From: Oscillatoriaceae cyanobacterium M7585_C2015_266
GTDB lineage: Bacteria > Cyanobacteriota > Cyanobacteriia > Cyanobacteriales > Oscillatoriaceae
NCBI GenBank assembly: GCA_015295835.1
Contig: DVEG01000027.1
Span: 310,001 to 374,000, forward strand
Direction: 5' to 3'
DNA length: 64,000 nt
Below, piece by piece: positions 62,840 through 64,000 of the stretch. Each line of letters opens with the position of its first letter. Position 1 is the first letter of the stretch. The notes below the pieces were generated by a model, which made no database searches, was not told the origin of the DNA, and worked only from the letters and a program-made list of their open reading frames with translations. The position numbers were made by a program, and so were the translations under genes.

Positions 62840-63421
62840 TTATTCTATGTGTCTCAACTCCTTACGCAAGATATCAATCGCTTCTACTACTGCTAGCCCA
62901 GTTGCCATTACTGCACTCACTAATAATAGTACATATCCTTGTGTTTCTGACTGCCCTGTCATCCAGACTCCGTCTATAAACGCAAACATACAGGGGCAAA
63001 TCAGGGCTAATTTAATTCTCATGAGTTTTGCCGCCCCTCTGTCTTTAATTTTTTTGTTCTTTAGAGCTTTTAAAATGTTTGATATCAGTTGATTATTACC
63101 CTCTAGGTTAATCATTTGTTTGCCTTCGCCATTTACTATCATCTTGCTTTTTTCTAAATCTAGTACTTGATACCATTCCGGCTTACTTTCACAGCTCATC
63201 CTTCCAAAAATTTTTATTTTTTTTATCCCCTCTAATTGCCAATTTAACAAATTATATTCTATTACTTTAACTAAATTATTATAATCTATCTGCGCTCTCC
63301 TGGCGCGATTTATTATAAGAATTAATTCATCTTTATGAAAATGCGTTTTAACAGTGAATCGTTGCTCTGGTAAAGCATCCTGCAGGGATTTTTCTATGTC
63401 AATTGCAGCATTTACCATCAT
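62840..63421 (-). CDS. Orphan membrane protein in the HMA2 cluster
   Basis: From the ATG at 63421, with GGAGG six bases upstream, the product has 193 residues. The N-terminal part (INRARRAQIDYNNLVKVIEY, KKIKIFGRMSCESKPEWYQ) is soluble and beta-alpha in character and is known to me from other cyanobacterial orphans. Two membrane helices lie near 130-178 (LALICPCMFAFIDGVWM, VLLLVSAVMATGLAVVE). The role is unknown. It sits between two HMA2 genes with gaps of about 35 and 108 bases. Confidence 0.72.
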   Translation of the reverse strand: MMVNAAIDIEKSLQDALPEQRFTVKTHFHKDELILIINRARRAQIDYNNLVKVIEYNLLNWQLEGIKKIKIFGRMSCESKPEWYQVLDLEKSKMIVNGEGKQMINLEGNNQLISNILKALKNKKIKDRGAAKLMRIKLALICPCMFAFIDGVWMTGQSETQGYVLLLVSAVMATGLAVVEAIDILRKELRHIE

Positions 63422-63529
63422 TTCACACCTCCCTGAAAAATTCCCTGAAAAATATTGATATGAGGATGATAGTTGCAGCGGCAGGCAATTTTCTGCTCTT
63501 ACCACTGCTTATGCGGTGCCCAAATTATT

Positions 63530-64000
63530 TTATCGGTTTGGTGGTAGCTCATAGCTTTCTCTTGGCTGCCCTTTGTGAGTGTAATGCAGTTTAATAAAAC
63601 TGTCAAAGGCATACCAAGCCAATACATACCAAGGCACGCTTTCCAATTGTAGCCCTTTTACTAACAATTGTCGTATTGCAAGTGTTCCCAATCCCAAGGG
63701 TATGAGGAATCTTAAATCTACTTTGCCAGAGGTTGCTTCTGCAACTCGTTGGTTAAGCTCAGCAAAGGCATTAGCGACTTCTGCTCCGGCATAGGATTCT
63801 CCGTGATTTAATTGGGAGAAAATGATCCCCAAATCTTTTAAAGTGGAGTAAACAGCATCGCGGGCACTTTGATTATGGTTGTAGTGGATGACGATGCTGC
63901 CAGTTTTGACATTAATGCGCACTTCGGTGATGTCAGGATGCTCTTGCAGTTTTTCGGCTAGTGCTTCTAAATATTGTGGTATTCGCTTTTGGTGGGATAC
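63530..64000 (-). CDS. HMA2-type membrane protein (partial, runs off the right edge)
   Basis: The frame is open to the window end. The visible 156 residues start in the middle of an HMA2-type domain (EALAEKLQEHPDITEVRINV, KTGSIVIHYN), then a helical region, and a membrane pair (VDLRFLIPLGLGTLAIRQLL, VPWYVLAWYAFDSFIKLHY). The arrangement parallels the N-terminal half of the 451-residue protein. No CxxC is visible. Confidence 0.75.
   Translation of the reverse strand, partial: VSHQKRIPQYLEALAEKLQEHPDITEVRINVKTGSIVIHYNHNQSARDAVYSTLKDLGIIFSQLNHGESYAGAEVANAFAELNQRVAEATSGKVDLRFLIPLGLGTLAIRQLLVKGLQLESVPWYVLAWYAFDSFIKLHYTHKGQPRESYELPPNR

Overview
The window reads as a chromosomal segment of a gas-vacuolate cyanobacterium, probably a filamentous, Oscillatoriales-type organism. 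The evidence is direct: gvpA and six linked gas-vesicle genes, nblA (phycobilisome degradation), ccmP (beta-carboxysome shell), a GT2 monoglucosyldiacylglycerol synthase, a carotenoid oxygenase, several cyanobacteria-typical orphan families, and many copies of the HIP1 octamer gcgatcgc. The genus is inferred, not shown.

Layout. 1-6.9 kb: a gene end cut by the left edge, a decayed SH3b gene, a Zn-ribbon/Ser-Thr kinase/WD40 protein, tRNA-Val, a REC-GAF histidine kinase, a pentapeptide-repeat protein and ccmP. 7-19.5 kb: def, FHA-PrsW, anmK, nblA, a PP2C phosphatase, an ABC1/UbiB kinase, ppk1, sodB and small orphans. 20-24 kb: a PAS-GAF hybrid kinase followed by a REC-adenylate cyclase, then folB. 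24.1-29.2 kb: the gas-vesicle locus, gvpA-C-N-J-K-F/L-G on the minus strand with gvpV facing it on the plus strand. 29.6-44.5 kb: fba, tRNA-Lys, an aldose-1-epimerase-like gene, capA-like, a broken gene, a TPR protein, mtnP, yajQ, MAPEG, a DprA-like protein, a carotenoid oxygenase and a DRTGG/P-loop protein. 44.9-60.9 kb: mgdA, dnaX, TPR, obgE, a class A beta-lactamase-like protein, a SpoU methyltransferase, DUF2256, isoaspartyl peptidase, a lipoprotein protease-SUMF1 fusion, glmU, REC-HD-GYP and mnmD. 61.1-64 kb: a minus-strand run of DUF5132, two HMA2-type membrane proteins and one orphan membrane protein, cut by the right edge.

How the genes work together. The gvp locus is the one large functional unit. 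GvpA forms the shell rib, GvpC strengthens it from outside, GvpN is the AAA+ ATPase, and GvpJ, K, F/L, G and V are minor or assembly proteins. A 30-bp inverted repeat lies upstream of a likely gvpA promoter, and a 13-bp hairpin separates gvpA from gvpC. The clearest unusual feature is a homologous domain of about 55 residues at the C-termini of both GvpN and GvpC. The second lead is the HMA2/DUF5132 membrane cluster at the right edge: its metal-binding-type folds lack the CxxC motif, and its neighbours beyond the window should decide whether it serves a metal ATPase or an iron-storage compartment.

There is no sign of insertion-sequence transposases, rRNA genes, CRISPR arrays or prophage. Mobile-type signals are limited to short inverted-repeat elements and two pseudogenes.
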